Assembly: GCA_031266365.1 (NCBI GenBank) | Contig: JAISBE010000003.1 | Location: 124,001-188,000, forward strand | Origin: Oscillospiraceae bacterium | GTDB lineage: Bacteria; Bacillota; Clostridia; Oscillospirales; Acutalibacteraceae | Direction of reading: 5' to 3' | Length of the DNA stretch: 64,000 nucleotides | In this document: positions 8,846 to 18,115 of the stretch, one piece after another | Position numbering within the stretch: position 1 is the stretch's first letter | How the letters are laid out: every line of letters begins with the position of its first letter | Translations under genes and position numbers: made by a program | Notes under the pieces: model-generated | Told to the model about the DNA's origin: nothing | What the model saw: the letters and a program-made list of their open reading frames with translations, nothing else | Database searches by the model: none

Positions 8846-9787
8846 CTAGGTTCGCATTGTTAGTTGTATTTTTTGGTATTGTGTATAGTCGGAAAGATCA
8901 AAGGTGACGGCAGGTTCACCAATTGCTGTTATTTTGGAACCCCGTCCCTGACCGAGGGCTATACTTTCTATATCACCAATATTTCCGCCAGTTGGCACTA
9001 GCGTACACTCACTGGCTATCTGAATTAAACTAGGATTGAGGACTTTTATTGTGTCAGTACCGTAAATAAACCCAACTCCCGCAAAAGCAAGAGCCAATTC
9101 GGGGTTCTCTGCTACTGTTCTTAGTAATTCTTCCCATGGCTTAAGAATTCGTGATTCATCAAATAATTCCGGTCTGAACGCTTTGAACGCTTCCGGTATA
9201 GCCGGTAATTGGTCTTCTGATACCGCGGAATCGGCGGCGTCTATCGGTATTCTCGCTCTATATACGGCACCAAAGCCGCCCCCTGACTGGCCTATCGCAT
9301 GAAACTCAGCGGATCTTTCGAGAGGAAGTCCAGCTGCCACGTTTCTCAAAAATCCCGTTTTGCGTAAACAAACGGGCCCTGCGGTACGAGAGGCGTTTAG
9401 CTTTTCACTCAGAATTTCTTTGCATGTATCTGCGGTAGCGCTCTCTGGGATTTCGTTGCTAACAAGGCTTCCAAAGAAAATCTCGCCACCTGACGGTACG
9501 TCCCTAAAGTCTGGATCTCGTGATAAAGTTGGCAGTGGTTGAATGGCACGTGTCTCAGTTAGAAGCTTCATCCAAACCCAGTCTGCATTTTTTAATTTCG
9601 CCTCTGGGCTCGGTAATGTCTTTCCGAACCACAGGCCGTAAGCTTTTAATGCATTTTCATCACTGCGTAAAGCAATCGTCCGCGGGTCAGCATCGATGAG
9701 TGCACGTCCCTGCGTCGCTGAAAATAGAGGTGCGCTTGCAATGGTCATTGTCAGAAATAAGCTAACTGACTTTTTGCTTAATGACAT
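8846..9787 (-). CDS. Secreted protein of unknown function, paralogue of the next gene
   Basis: 313 residues, no family recognised. The N-terminus is a typical signal peptide (KKS, then a hydrophobic run LFLTMTIASAPLFS and an AT.A cleavage region), so export is likely. It shares an overall plan with the product of 9987-10985: the same signal sequence style, an L.PWE.L motif about 100 residues before the end, an E-T/N-x-L..A..G segment after it, and a closing strand pattern ending in IQLT. No lipobox or anchor is visible. Base composition is richer in GC than the housekeeping genes. A clear AGGAGG ribosome site precedes the ATG. Its own promoter probably lies in 9788-9986. Confidence 0.75.
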   Translation of the reverse strand: MSLSKKSVSLFLTMTIASAPLFSATQGRALIDADPRTIALRSDENALKAYGLWFGKTLPSPEAKLKNADWVWMKLLTETRAIQPLPTLSRDPDFRDVPSGGEIFFGSLVSNEIPESATADTCKEILSEKLNASRTAGPVCLRKTGFLRNVAAGLPLERSAEFHAIGQSGGGFGAVYRARIPIDAADSAVSEDQLPAIPEAFKAFRPELFDESRILKPWEELLRTVAENPELALAFAGVGFIYGTDTIKVLNPSLIQIASECTLVPTGGNIGDIESIALGQGRGSKITAIGEPAVTFDLSDYTQYQKIQLTMRT

Positions 9788-9986
9788 AAATTAATCCTCC
9801 TAAAATATTTTTGAAATAAGAATATACACAATGTCGACGCCGATCTATTTATATTTTACTAAAATAAAAAATAATAGTCAAGCATTATTTCACTTTTTAA
9901 AAAATTTTTTTGCATTTGAATAGTAAAAATTGCATGCAATTATAGTTAAACCTAGCCTCGTTTTTTATGATTATGCTTCTTAAAAT

Positions 9987-10985
9987 TCACGTCAAGGATA
10001 TTGTTGTATATAACTCCGGCCTATCAATTTTCATACTTGTTGGTGGCGTATCTGCGTCAACTTTTTCTGAATCAACCCCCCAACCTTTACCAATAGATAC
10101 TATAAAAGGACTTATTTTCTCCTCAGTAGTATGCGCAACTTGTTGTCCTTCTTGGTTGAAGATTATACCCTTTGGTCGGCATATAGTTACAGTCGGGATG
10201 TTTGTATTATCTAATATTACGTCATATCCGATCGATGCAGCCAATAACTTGCGATTCTGCAATACATGCTTCATAAGTTTTTCCCAGGGAGCCAATTCAC
10301 GATTAGGGTCGACCACTTCTGGTATAAGTTTTCCGTATCCCGCCTGTAATGCATCTATTTTCTGACGATTGATTACGGCGTCGTCATTCGGTGCACAAAC
10401 TTGAACAACAATTCCCGGTGCAGTGGGGCTATCAAGGTTGTAAGTACGGTACCAAGCAGAATACTCGAGGGATCTACCTGGAAGTAAGTCGCTTGGACGT
10501 GCAGCACTGCCTCCACATAGGTCCCATACACTGCTAAATTCACGCAAGTGTCCGTGAGCAACAAGATGCCTAAAGCGATCGCGAGCAGATACAAAATTAT
10601 TGTTGTTAGCTGAACCAAAACTGGCCATGCCACAAAAAAATGTCAGTTTATTCTTAGACTCTTTTTCAAATTGTCCTTTGGGCACCACTTTAGGTCCACC
10701 CTTTTGGGCATCTGAGCCGTAGTCCCGGATCAAATCAGATGCGATGTCAGGATCATCAAGTGGGATAATTGTATAGCCATCCTTTGTAGATGATTTTAAC
10801 CTGCTATCCTTGTTTGCAGCTGCTTTACCGTATATCGCTAATACTGCATTGTAAGCATCTACGGCTTGCTGGTCCCTTTCTTCTCTAGAGAAGATTTTCT
10901 CTTCTGCCGATGAAGGTAAAGATAGAGGTAAACTCGCAAAGGCTAGCATTGCTAAAAATAAGCTAATTGATTTTTTGCTGAACAT
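9987..10985 (-). CDS. Secreted protein of unknown function, paralogue of the previous gene
   Basis: 332 residues with a strong signal peptide (FSKKSISLFLAML, cleavage near PSSAEE). It is related to the 8846-9787 product, most clearly over the C-terminal half: RELAPWEKLMKHVLQN here against RILKPWEELLRTVAEN there, then a similar ending (YTTISLT against KIQLTMRT). Two Cys pairs may form disulfides outside the cell. No enzyme motif is visible. The pair looks like an old tandem duplication, with about 200 bp of AT-rich DNA between the genes. Function unknown. Confidence 0.75.
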   Translation of the reverse strand: MFSKKSISLFLAMLAFASLPLSLPSSAEEKIFSREERDQQAVDAYNAVLAIYGKAAANKDSRLKSSTKDGYTIIPLDDPDIASDLIRDYGSDAQKGGPKVVPKGQFEKESKNKLTFFCGMASFGSANNNNFVSARDRFRHLVAHGHLREFSSVWDLCGGSAARPSDLLPGRSLEYSAWYRTYNLDSPTAPGIVVQVCAPNDDAVINRQKIDALQAGYGKLIPEVVDPNRELAPWEKLMKHVLQNRKLLAASIGYDVILDNTNIPTVTICRPKGIIFNQEGQQVAHTTEEKISPFIVSIGKGWGVDSEKVDADTPPTSMKIDRPELYTTISLT

Positions 10986-11103
10986 AGATTGCTCCTCCTA
11001 AAACATTTTTAAAATAAAAAATAGTTATCTTTTTCATAATATATTATAACAGATATAAAATTATAATCAAGAGTTTTTTCGCTTATTTTAGCAATATCTG
11101 AAA

Positions 11104-12567
11104 TTATTTAGATTTAAGATTATTAACTGCAAGTAAATCTAAAATGTCCACTTTACCGTCTTGGTTTACGTCTCCCGCTAGTAAAAACTGGCCTTCAAGC
11201 TTGGGTGTTCCAAAGAGATGGTTACATATAGCATTTATATCATTTTGAGTTATTGTGCCAGTTCCTGTGACATCGCCGGGCACTATCACTGTTAATTCTT
11301 GGACTATTTTTCCATCTTTTAGTAATTGAATTACAGTGCCTGTTCCAGTTTTTCCAGATTTCTTCTCATTGCCGTTATTATCAATAAGCTTAATTTTAAA
11401 ACTTTTACAAAAATTTAGATTTTTTCTTACTTCTGTTATTGAACTATTGGCTGGTATTTTGATGATGCTAGAAACATCATTAATTTTATAGGTAGAGCTA
11501 TGAATTTTATCGTCGGTTGGTGATTGCTCTGATTTTTCGTTTTCGGTTATGGTTTCAAGGTCGGTATCTCTTTCGATTATTGGGTTAATAATATCTTGTT
11601 CTCTCAATTGTATTATGTGTGGTGTTTTACCATCTGTTGATTTTAATAATGCGATCGCATTCTCTCCGGATGCATAAACGCCAATAATTTCTTCTTTGAA
11701 TTCGAAATATCCAATTGCATCGCTAGTTTCTGAATTTAAATTAAAACAACTCAAAGTATTGTCCGAAGTTTTTGCAATTAAAAAATTAAACTGTATGCAT
11801 GCTGCGGGCGAATCGCCGGGTAGGTCTATACTAAACACCTTCTGAAAATGTGAATTTTCGCTTCTTTGGTAAACATTTCCAGAATGATCAAGAATGGTTT
11901 TGCCATCTAAGAAGCAGAAGCCTTCTTCCGGAGCTGGGCTTAAAACAGTTGCGCCCCCTTCTAATCCATTGTTTCCGATGGATAATTCAATCAAGCGGTT
12001 TTCACCGGAGTCAATCACAAATACCGAATCACCGGAAGGGGCAGCCACCATCTCGCCAATTGACTCTGATACTACTGAATTTATTTGCGGCACACTTAAT
12101 TTTCCATCATCGCCTATTTTTTGTAATGTTATGCTGTCTTGATTTTTTTCGTGCGGATAAATTAAAAAATCGCTGTTTACGACAGTAAATAAATCTGGAA
12201 GTTCTCTATCTAAAGTATACTCCTTAAAAGTTTTGGCGAAGCAATTAAAAGCAACTAAGTTAGTTTTATCGGAAGTTGATCCCCAAAGCTTGCCATTCGT
12301 TAACGTGCAAAAATTGCCATAATTGTTATGTAATTCTGCTAGTAAAGTGATATCTCCAGTGCTGCCGTTCAGTTTTGAAATAGCGCGATCGGATACGGTT
12401 ATGAAATCGCCGGCTTGGTCAGGAAAAACTTGCATGTTTTGCGAATTTGGTGCAGATGATAATATTTTATATGTAAGAGAGCTATTATTTTCGTTATCGC
12501 TAATAACATTTATAGAGAATATAACCAATGATAAAAGGATAAAACTATACACCCTTAATTTTTGCAT
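11104..12567 (-). CDS. Secreted protein with probable beta-propeller-like body and dockerin-like C-terminus
   Basis: 487 residues. A signal peptide (VYSFILLSLVIFSINV) is followed by about 300 residues of repeated beta-rich segments resembling a WD/NHL-type propeller (GDFITVSDRAISKLNG, GDSVFVIDSGENRLIEL). Then comes a small domain of the type often found before clostridial dockerins (SFKIKLIDNNGNEK, GTGTVIQLLKDGKIVQEL). The last 60 residues have two EF-hand-like repeats, GDVTGTGTITQNDINAI and GDVNQDGKVDILDLLAV, the duplicated calcium-loop pattern of type I dockerins. A dockerin would attach the protein to a cohesin-bearing partner. No cohesin gene is in the window, and such modules also occur in non-cellulosomal clostridial proteins. 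The propeller reading is the less certain part. Confidence 0.72.
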   Translation of the reverse strand: MQKLRVYSFILLSLVIFSINVISDNENNSSLTYKILSSAPNSQNMQVFPDQAGDFITVSDRAISKLNGSTGDITLLAELHNNYGNFCTLTNGKLWGSTSDKTNLVAFNCFAKTFKEYTLDRELPDLFTVVNSDFLIYPHEKNQDSITLQKIGDDGKLSVPQINSVVSESIGEMVAAPSGDSVFVIDSGENRLIELSIGNNGLEGGATVLSPAPEEGFCFLDGKTILDHSGNVYQRSENSHFQKVFSIDLPGDSPAACIQFNFLIAKTSDNTLSCFNLNSETSDAIGYFEFKEEIIGVYASGENAIALLKSTDGKTPHIIQLREQDIINPIIERDTDLETITENEKSEQSPTDDKIHSSTYKINDVSSIIKIPANSSITEVRKNLNFCKSFKIKLIDNNGNEKKSGKTGTGTVIQLLKDGKIVQELTVIVPGDVTGTGTITQNDINAICNHLFGTPKLEGQFLLAGDVNQDGKVDILDLLAVNNLKSK

Positions 12568-12629
12568 TTTAATTTTCCTCCTTCTTTCTGCCTTTGTGGT
12601 TTCCTCCTCAACAAAATTTCATCTTAAAT

Positions 12630-13073
12630 TTAGGTGCAACAAGAGCAACCGTCGTGTTCGCTATTTTGGTTGCAAATTTTCCCAAGAATTGGGAGCGGAT
12701 CTATACCTTGTTTTTCGTAATAATCCCAGAGCGCGGATTTAATGGCTTGTTCTGCCAAAACGGAGCAATGAACTTTCACCGGTGGTAGACCGTCCAATGC
12801 TTCCATAACCGCTTTATTCGTGATTTTTAAAGCTTCTTTTATGTTTTTTCCTTTAACCATTTCAGTTGCCATAGAACTGGTGGCTATTGCTGCACCGCAA
12901 CCGAATGTTTTGAATTTAACATCGGAAATAACATCGTTTTTTACTTTTATGTACATCTTCATAATATCGCCGCATTTGGCGTTGCCGACTTCACCTATGC
13001 CATCTGCGTTTTTCAGTTCTCCGATATTTCTTGGATTTGAAAAATGATCCATAACTTTATCGCTATATGTCAA
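12630..13073 (-). CDS. iscU: Iron-sulfur cluster scaffold protein, IscU/NifU type
   Basis: 147 residues. The three cluster-binding Cys positions are in GNAKCGD, KTFGCGAAIA and VHCSVLAE, the arrangement of the clostridial NifU-like scaffold. The tail ends in a Cys-rich CSCCT. The scaffold receives sulfur from the desulfurase and assembles clusters for client proteins; the hydrogenase subunits in this window are obvious clients. Its ATG overlaps the iscS stop by 4 bp (ATGA), so the two are translationally coupled. No IscR-like regulator is adjacent. Confidence 0.93.
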   Translation of the reverse strand: MTYSDKVMDHFSNPRNIGELKNADGIGEVGNAKCGDIMKMYIKVKNDVISDVKFKTFGCGAAIATSSMATEMVKGKNIKEALKITNKAVMEALDGLPPVKVHCSVLAEQAIKSALWDYYEKQGIDPLPILGKICNQNSEHDGCSCCT

Positions 13074-14260
13074 AATGATTTCACCTTCTTATTAATGATT
13101 TTCTCCCATAATGGAGAGATATCCCTGAGCTCTTTAACAATGAGAGGCAGGCACTCTAAGATATATGATACGTCTTCTTCAGTGTTTTGATCGCTCAAGG
13201 TTAACCTTAAAGAGCCGTGAGCGACTTCATGCGGCAATCCGATAGCTAACAAAACGTGGCTTGGATCCAAAGAGCCTGAAGTGCATGCGGAGCCGGAAGA
13301 TGCGCAGATGCCCATTGCATCTAATTTTAGCAGAAGTGACTCCCCTTCGATACCATTAAAACACATGCTCACATTGCCCGGCAGGCGATTTTTTCTATCT
13401 CCATTTAAAGAAGAATATTCGATTTTTAGCGCACCATCTATTAATCTATCTCGCATCAAAGAGAGCTTTTTTGTGCGCTCTTTTATGTGATCACAAGCGT
13501 CTTTTAACGCAATGCTCAACCCTATAATACCTGCAGTGTTTTCAGTTCCTGCTCGTTTACCTCTTTCTTGAGCCCCTCCTTCTATTAGGTTTAGGATTTT
13601 AGTCCCTTTTTTGATATATAAGGCCCCGATACCTTTAGGGCCGTGCAATTTGTGCGCAGATAGAGAAAGCAGGTCTATGTTTAGACTTTTTACGTCAATT
13701 GGAATATTTCCAACCGCTTGTACTGCATCAGTGTGAAAAATTATGCTATATTCTTTGCAAATATTTCCAATTTCTTGAATGGGTTGAATTGTTCCAATTT
13801 CGTTGTTGGCGTACATAATTGTGACAAGGGCAGTATCTGGCCTTATGGCATTTTTTAAATCTTCTGGCCTGATAATACCTTCTTTATAAACATTGAGGTA
13901 AGTGATTTCAAATCCATCTTTTTTTAGTACATCTAATATATTTAGAACCGAATGATGCTCAAACGCTGATGCGATTATGTGTTTTTTGCCCTGTTTAGCG
14001 AGATTATAGCCTATACCGCGAATTGCCCAGTTGTTTGCTTCACTGCCTCCGGAGGTAAAAAAGATTTCATTTGAAAGTGCTCCTAAACAGCCAGCAACTT
14101 GTTCGCGTGATTGTTCGACTGCTTTTTTAGCTTCTCTACCTATTTTATATAAACTAGAAGGATTTCCATAAAAATTGCTGTGATAAGGAAGCATGGAGTT
14201 GAGGACTAGATCAGAAACAGGAGTAGTTGCGGCATTATCTGCATATACAATGTGGGACAT
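13070..14260 (-). CDS. iscS: Cysteine desulfurase, IscS/NifS type
   Basis: 396 residues, full length. The PLP lysine is in SLSAHKLHGPKG, the catalytic Cys is in the loop SSGSACTSGSLDPSHVL, and AGTENTAGI is also present. The enzyme removes sulfur from cysteine and passes it to IscU, encoded immediately downstream with a 4-bp overlap. A GGAGG ribosome site precedes the start. The 300 bp upstream is AT-rich and probably holds divergent promoters. Confidence 0.95.
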   Translation of the reverse strand: MSHIVYADNAATTPVSDLVLNSMLPYHSNFYGNPSSLYKIGREAKKAVEQSREQVAGCLGALSNEIFFTSGGSEANNWAIRGIGYNLAKQGKKHIIASAFEHHSVLNILDVLKKDGFEITYLNVYKEGIIRPEDLKNAIRPDTALVTIMYANNEIGTIQPIQEIGNICKEYSIIFHTDAVQAVGNIPIDVKSLNIDLLSLSAHKLHGPKGIGALYIKKGTKILNLIEGGAQERGKRAGTENTAGIIGLSIALKDACDHIKERTKKLSLMRDRLIDGALKIEYSSLNGDRKNRLPGNVSMCFNGIEGESLLLKLDAMGICASSGSACTSGSLDPSHVLLAIGLPHEVAHGSLRLTLSDQNTEEDVSYILECLPLIVKELRDISPLWEKIINKKVKSF

Positions 14261-14481
14261 GTTATGACCTCCTGGGACTTTTTGGTGAAGTTAAATTTTA
14301 TAATTACCTTTGTTTGAGTAAAACAATTTTATTGAATAAAACATAAATTGATTTTATATAAAAAAATAACAGAAATATTAGTAAAAATACCTTCTAAATA
14401 TACTATATATCTTTTTAGCTTAAATTTCAAGAGATAATTTGATAAATATTCCCGTATTTCAAAAAAATGCTAAAAAAATTA

Positions 14482-14511
14482 TTGAAATTTAAAGTTGATA
14501 TGTGATAAAAT
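14482..14511 (+). promoter_or_regulatory. Possible sigma-A promoter upstream of the frameshifted ORF
   Basis: TTGAAA at 14482-14487 and TAAAAT at 14506-14511 with an 18-bp spacer, 50 bp before the ATG at 14562. Within 14261-14561 I see no gene and no other clear signal. Confidence 0.4.
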
Positions 14512-14561
14512 AACTCCATAATGTGTAAATTAATTAAATATTTAATAAAGGTAGCGTTAAT

Positions 14562-14875
14562 ATGAAAAGCGATAAACGCATTTTGGGTTTAAAAATTATG
14601 TATTAAGAGAGCTGACTGGTGATGAGCTTTCATTAATTTTTGCTGGTCAATCAGACCATGAAAAAGAAACAAAGCAACTATGGGCATCAAATATGCCAGT
14701 TGAAACTATAGGAACTCATGCCAATGGTGTTGAATATGTAGTCAAAAACGTAAACGGAACGCATATGTTAGTTTCTACGGAGGGTAGCAGAGCTTTTATA
14801 TGCGTTAAAACTCAAAAATTGGACGCCACCGATCAGATAAAATTTCCATATTTTAGAAATGGGATAACTAGTTAG
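14562..14875 (+). pseudogene. Small unknown gene with a -1 frameshift at codon 11 (pseudogene or recoded)
   Basis: The ATG at 14562 opens a frame that stops at 14604 after 14 codons. In the -1 frame an uninterrupted reading runs to the TAG at 14873-14875 but has no start codon before 14693. The frames join at 14588-14594, which reads T TTA AAA, a heptamer that fits the X XXY YYZ rule for -1 slippage. With the shift, the product is about 104 residues (MKSDKRILGLK joined to NYVLRELTGDEL, ending in FRNGITS). A lost A in the A5 run, or an assembly error, would look the same. No family recognised. A promoter-like sequence and a weak AAAGG ribosome site precede the first ATG. Downstream is a GC-richer remnant on the other strand. 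Confidence 0.5.
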
Positions 14876-14876
14876 A

Positions 14877-15375
14877 GGCGCGGCAAGTATATCAATCAAA
14901 TCGAGAGTCATAGCGCGTGGCCTCCCACGCCTTAATTACTTTCCAATTGAGATTTGCGGCTGAACGGCTTTTGCCGAATATGCTGTTCAATTGCGCCAGA
15001 GCTGGTGCTATGCAGTTGGCCGCTATGGTCTATTTGCCGAATTTTATTGCGATACTGCGCGTGAGAGTTTTCGCCGCCGCCTTGCTCATACCGCAGGTAA
15101 TCTGTCTTGTGCAAGCCTGCAATGAATTTGTGGGTAGGCTGGTAATTTTGCCGCAGTCGCCGCGCCGCCCGATGAACTCACAGGATATCAGCAACGTTCC
15201 GCGTTGCTGATGCGCCCTATGGCGCGGTCGCGTCGACGTTCTCCACGCATTGCTCGTCGGTTATAAAGATCACCGCCCCCATCTCGTCAACAAGTTGAGC
15301 GACCTTTAAAAAATTCTGATTTGCTTTCAACATGGATACAAGATTTTCATAGCGCACTTTTGACCATATTTTAGG
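14877..15375 (-). pseudogene. GC-richer decayed coding remnant of unknown origin
   Basis: On the minus strand one frame reads about 45 sensible codons from 15372 downwards (VRYENLVSMLKANQNF, then VAQLVDEMGAVIFITDE) before a TAG. After an interrupted stretch it resumes as a 60-codon open segment (15114-14932; YLRYEQGGGENSHAQYRNKI). The region is clearly richer in GC than its neighbours, as expected for imported DNA. I do not recognise the protein; a phage or mobile-element origin is only a guess. The plus-strand ORF at 14917-15210 covers the same DNA and looks like a shadow. Confidence 0.45.
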
Positions 15376-15394
15376 ATAAATAGTCCGTAGGTTT

Positions 15395-17800
15395 TTACCG
15401 CGATTTTCTTTTTGCCAAATTTATTATATATTCAACTATTTTGTGATTTGCATAAAAAGAGAAAAACGAGATTGCAATTAAAACTAACAAAACTAGTATT
15501 TCGGATAATCCTAAACTTATTAGAGAAAAAATGTATTTTATAGGAAATATTAACGTTGCAACAAAGCAAAATGCCATGCTCCATAACAAAACCCGTCGCA
15601 GTAGATTAAATGGATAACATATTTTATAGAGAAGCATAAATCCAGTAAATGCTAATAAAATAACGCTTAAAGTCGAAGCTTCATTTTTATCTATATTTAA
15701 ATAACAGGCAAAGAAGTTTAGTAGAAAGATGTTTGTGACGATAGTTAAGGCACAGGGCGTAGCGTTACCTATAATATTTAGGAAAAAGTTTCCTTTAAAT
15801 CGCTCTTTATTCGGTTCTAATGCTAAAATAAAAGACGGAATGCCTATAGTCAGTGCGTTAGTTAATGTCATTTGAATCGGCGTGAATGGATAGGGGATTT
15901 TTATAAATAAAAATATAATAGCCAGCAATATAGAGTAGATGGTTCTTACTAAAAATAAAGAAGAAGATCGCTGAATGTTGTTTATAGTTTGTCGCCCTTC
16001 AGCGACGACTTTTGGCAAAGCACTAAAATTTGATTTTAACAACACAAATTGCGAAACGTTCCTAGCAGCGCTACTGCCAGAAGCCAATGCTATACTACAA
16101 TCGGACTCTTTTAGCGCTAGAACGTCGTTTACTCCATCTCCGGTCATAGCGACGGTAAATCCGTTTTCTTTTAAGCTACAAATAATCTGCTTTTTTTGAA
16201 ATGGCGAAACGCGACCGAAAATTGAATATTTAATAGCTGCATTTTTTACTTCTTGTTCAGAATGAATTTTACTCATATCGACGGATTTTTCTGCATTTTT
16301 CAATCCAACCGATCTGGCAATATTTGCTACTGTTGTAATATTATCGCCAGATATTATTTTTATATCGACTCCTTGTTTTGAGAAAAATTCAAGTGTTTCT
16401 TTGGCGTCTTTTCTGATTTTATCGTTTAATAATATAAAAGCCATAATTTTGATTTTATCGGGAAGGCAGTTATTTTTTAGTTCATGTTCAGAGTGCGCAA
16501 GCAGCAGCACTCGATTATTTTTTGAGTATTTTTCCAAATTTTTCTGTATTTTAAGAAGCTCATGTTTATCAATGCAGCAATTCATTGAATCATCGTTTAA
16601 TATAAACTCAGGAGCACCAAAAATGAAGCTACCTTTATCTGAAAAGTGCACTGCCGACCACTTTCTTTGCGAGGAAAATGGTATTATTTTATCTGCAGTT
16701 TTATTTATATGTTTAAAATATTTCGATTTTATCGCCATAAACGTGGGACTGTTGTCATATAAACTGGAGGTCAGAAAGCATAACGCTTCGTCGATTTCTT
16801 TTTGAGTTGCTCCATTATATGGGATTATATCTCCAATTTCCATAGTCCCTTCCGTGATAGTTCCGGTTTTATCTAAACAGAGAACATCAGCTCGGGCGAG
16901 AGTTTCTATGGAGTATAGTTCATTTGTTAGCACTTTTTGTTTGGAGAGTTTAATAACGCTCACGGCTAAAACCGTGCTGGTGAGTAAAATTAAACCTTGA
17001 GGCATAATCCCTAAAAGTGCGGCAACTGTGTTGACAACAGCTGATGTTAAATTATTATCTTTAAGGTTCATCTGATTAAGAAATAAAAACCCGCCTATAG
17101 GGATGATCAATACAGAGGATATGAGAATAATTTTGTTAAATGTTTTCATTATCTCTGAGTTTAATTTTTTTATATATTTTGCGCTTTGAGAAATTTTATA
17201 TATATAATTACTTTTTCCAACTTTATCAGCTCTTACTCTACATGACCCACTAACAAGATAGCTGCCAGAGAGAAGCGAGTCGCCTGATTTTTTTGATATA
17301 GAATCTGATTCGCCAGTTAAAAGAGATTCGTTAACTTCACATTCTCCTTCGTAGATAGCACAATCCGTTGGGACTTGGTTTCCTGATTCCAATATCAAAA
17401 TGTCGTCGAGAACAATCTCATCCATATTGAGTTTTTGCTCTCGGCTTTCTCTCAGCACTTTGACTTTTACGGATGAAATAAGCGATAAATTATCCACTGC
17501 TTTTTTAGCGCGAATTTCTTGAATTATTCCTATAATAAGGTTAAATGCAACAACTCCTATAAATAACGCGTTTTTATAGGAGCCGACGAGAACAACAAAC
17601 AAAGCGAGAATGAAATTGATAATATTAAATAAGGTGAAAATATTATCGGACAATATTTTGGGAATCGTTTTTGTAGATATAGTTGCAGAGATATTATTTA
17701 AGCGGGCTTTGATTCGCTCTTTTACTTGCGCATCTGCTAACCCTTGGCGTGGATCGGGTTTATATCTTTCTATATTTTCGTTTTTGGAAGGCTTTGCCAT
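15395..17800 (-). CDS. Cation-transporting P-type ATPase
   Basis: About 801 residues. The order is: N-terminal cytoplasmic segment, membrane helices, actuator domain with LLTGESDS, helix with the PQGL motif, phosphorylation site LDKTGTITEG, nucleotide domain, hinge MTGDGVNDVLALKESDCSIA, and a long C-terminal set of helices. No N-terminal heavy-metal domain or CPC motif is seen, which argues against a copper or cadmium pump. It resembles the CtpE-like/HAD-IC group of clostridial ATPases; the transported ion (Ca2+ or Mg2+ are candidates) is not settled by sequence. A longer start at 17815 is possible, but GAGGAG lies correctly before the ATG at 17800. It stands alone, divergent from rpsB. Confidence 0.88.
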   Translation of the reverse strand: MAKPSKNENIERYKPDPRQGLADAQVKERIKARLNNISATISTKTIPKILSDNIFTLFNIINFILALFVVLVGSYKNALFIGVVAFNLIIGIIQEIRAKKAVDNLSLISSVKVKVLRESREQKLNMDEIVLDDILILESGNQVPTDCAIYEGECEVNESLLTGESDSISKKSGDSLLSGSYLVSGSCRVRADKVGKSNYIYKISQSAKYIKKLNSEIMKTFNKIILISSVLIIPIGGFLFLNQMNLKDNNLTSAVVNTVAALLGIMPQGLILLTSTVLAVSVIKLSKQKVLTNELYSIETLARADVLCLDKTGTITEGTMEIGDIIPYNGATQKEIDEALCFLTSSLYDNSPTFMAIKSKYFKHINKTADKIIPFSSQRKWSAVHFSDKGSFIFGAPEFILNDDSMNCCIDKHELLKIQKNLEKYSKNNRVLLLAHSEHELKNNCLPDKIKIMAFILLNDKIRKDAKETLEFFSKQGVDIKIISGDNITTVANIARSVGLKNAEKSVDMSKIHSEQEVKNAAIKYSIFGRVSPFQKKQIICSLKENGFTVAMTGDGVNDVLALKESDCSIALASGSSAARNVSQFVLLKSNFSALPKVVAEGRQTINNIQRSSSLFLVRTIYSILLAIIFLFIKIPYPFTPIQMTLTNALTIGIPSFILALEPNKERFKGNFFLNIIGNATPCALTIVTNIFLLNFFACYLNIDKNEASTLSVILLAFTGFMLLYKICYPFNLLRRVLLWSMAFCFVATLIFPIKYIFSLISLGLSEILVLLVLIAISFFSFYANHKIVEYIINLAKRKSR

Positions 17801-17990
17801 TGTAGGTCTCCTCATAAATGCTCATAAAAATTACTGATAAATATTGTTTTTGATTCTAGTGTGTTTGTTTAAATTATATAAGCATATAGCTTTAAAGTCA
17901 AATATAATCAAAATGTTGGCCAATATAGATTTTTTAATTTTGAGGGCAAGAGTGGATGCTATTTGCATGATTTTTGAAAAAACTGTAGAC

Positions 17991-18020
17991 TTGCAAAGGA
18001 TTTTCTTAATATGATATAAT
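17991..18020 (+). promoter_or_regulatory. Promoter of rpsB-tsf
   Basis: TTGCAA (17991-17996), 18-bp spacer, TATAAT (18015-18020), leaving a leader of about 90 nt before rpsB. The rest of the gap 17801-18115 is AT-rich with no gene. Confidence 0.65.
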
Positions 18021-18115
18021 ATTAAAAAATACACACGCTTTGTCTTTAGTTGGTGTAGATGATTTATCTAAAAAGAGTATAGACATTGCGGAGGAGTAAC
18101 CAAGGAGGGCAATTT

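Noticed and set aside
14917..15210. 97-codon plus-strand ORF
   Set aside because: Covers the GC-richer remnant whose minus strand reads better; no ribosome site.
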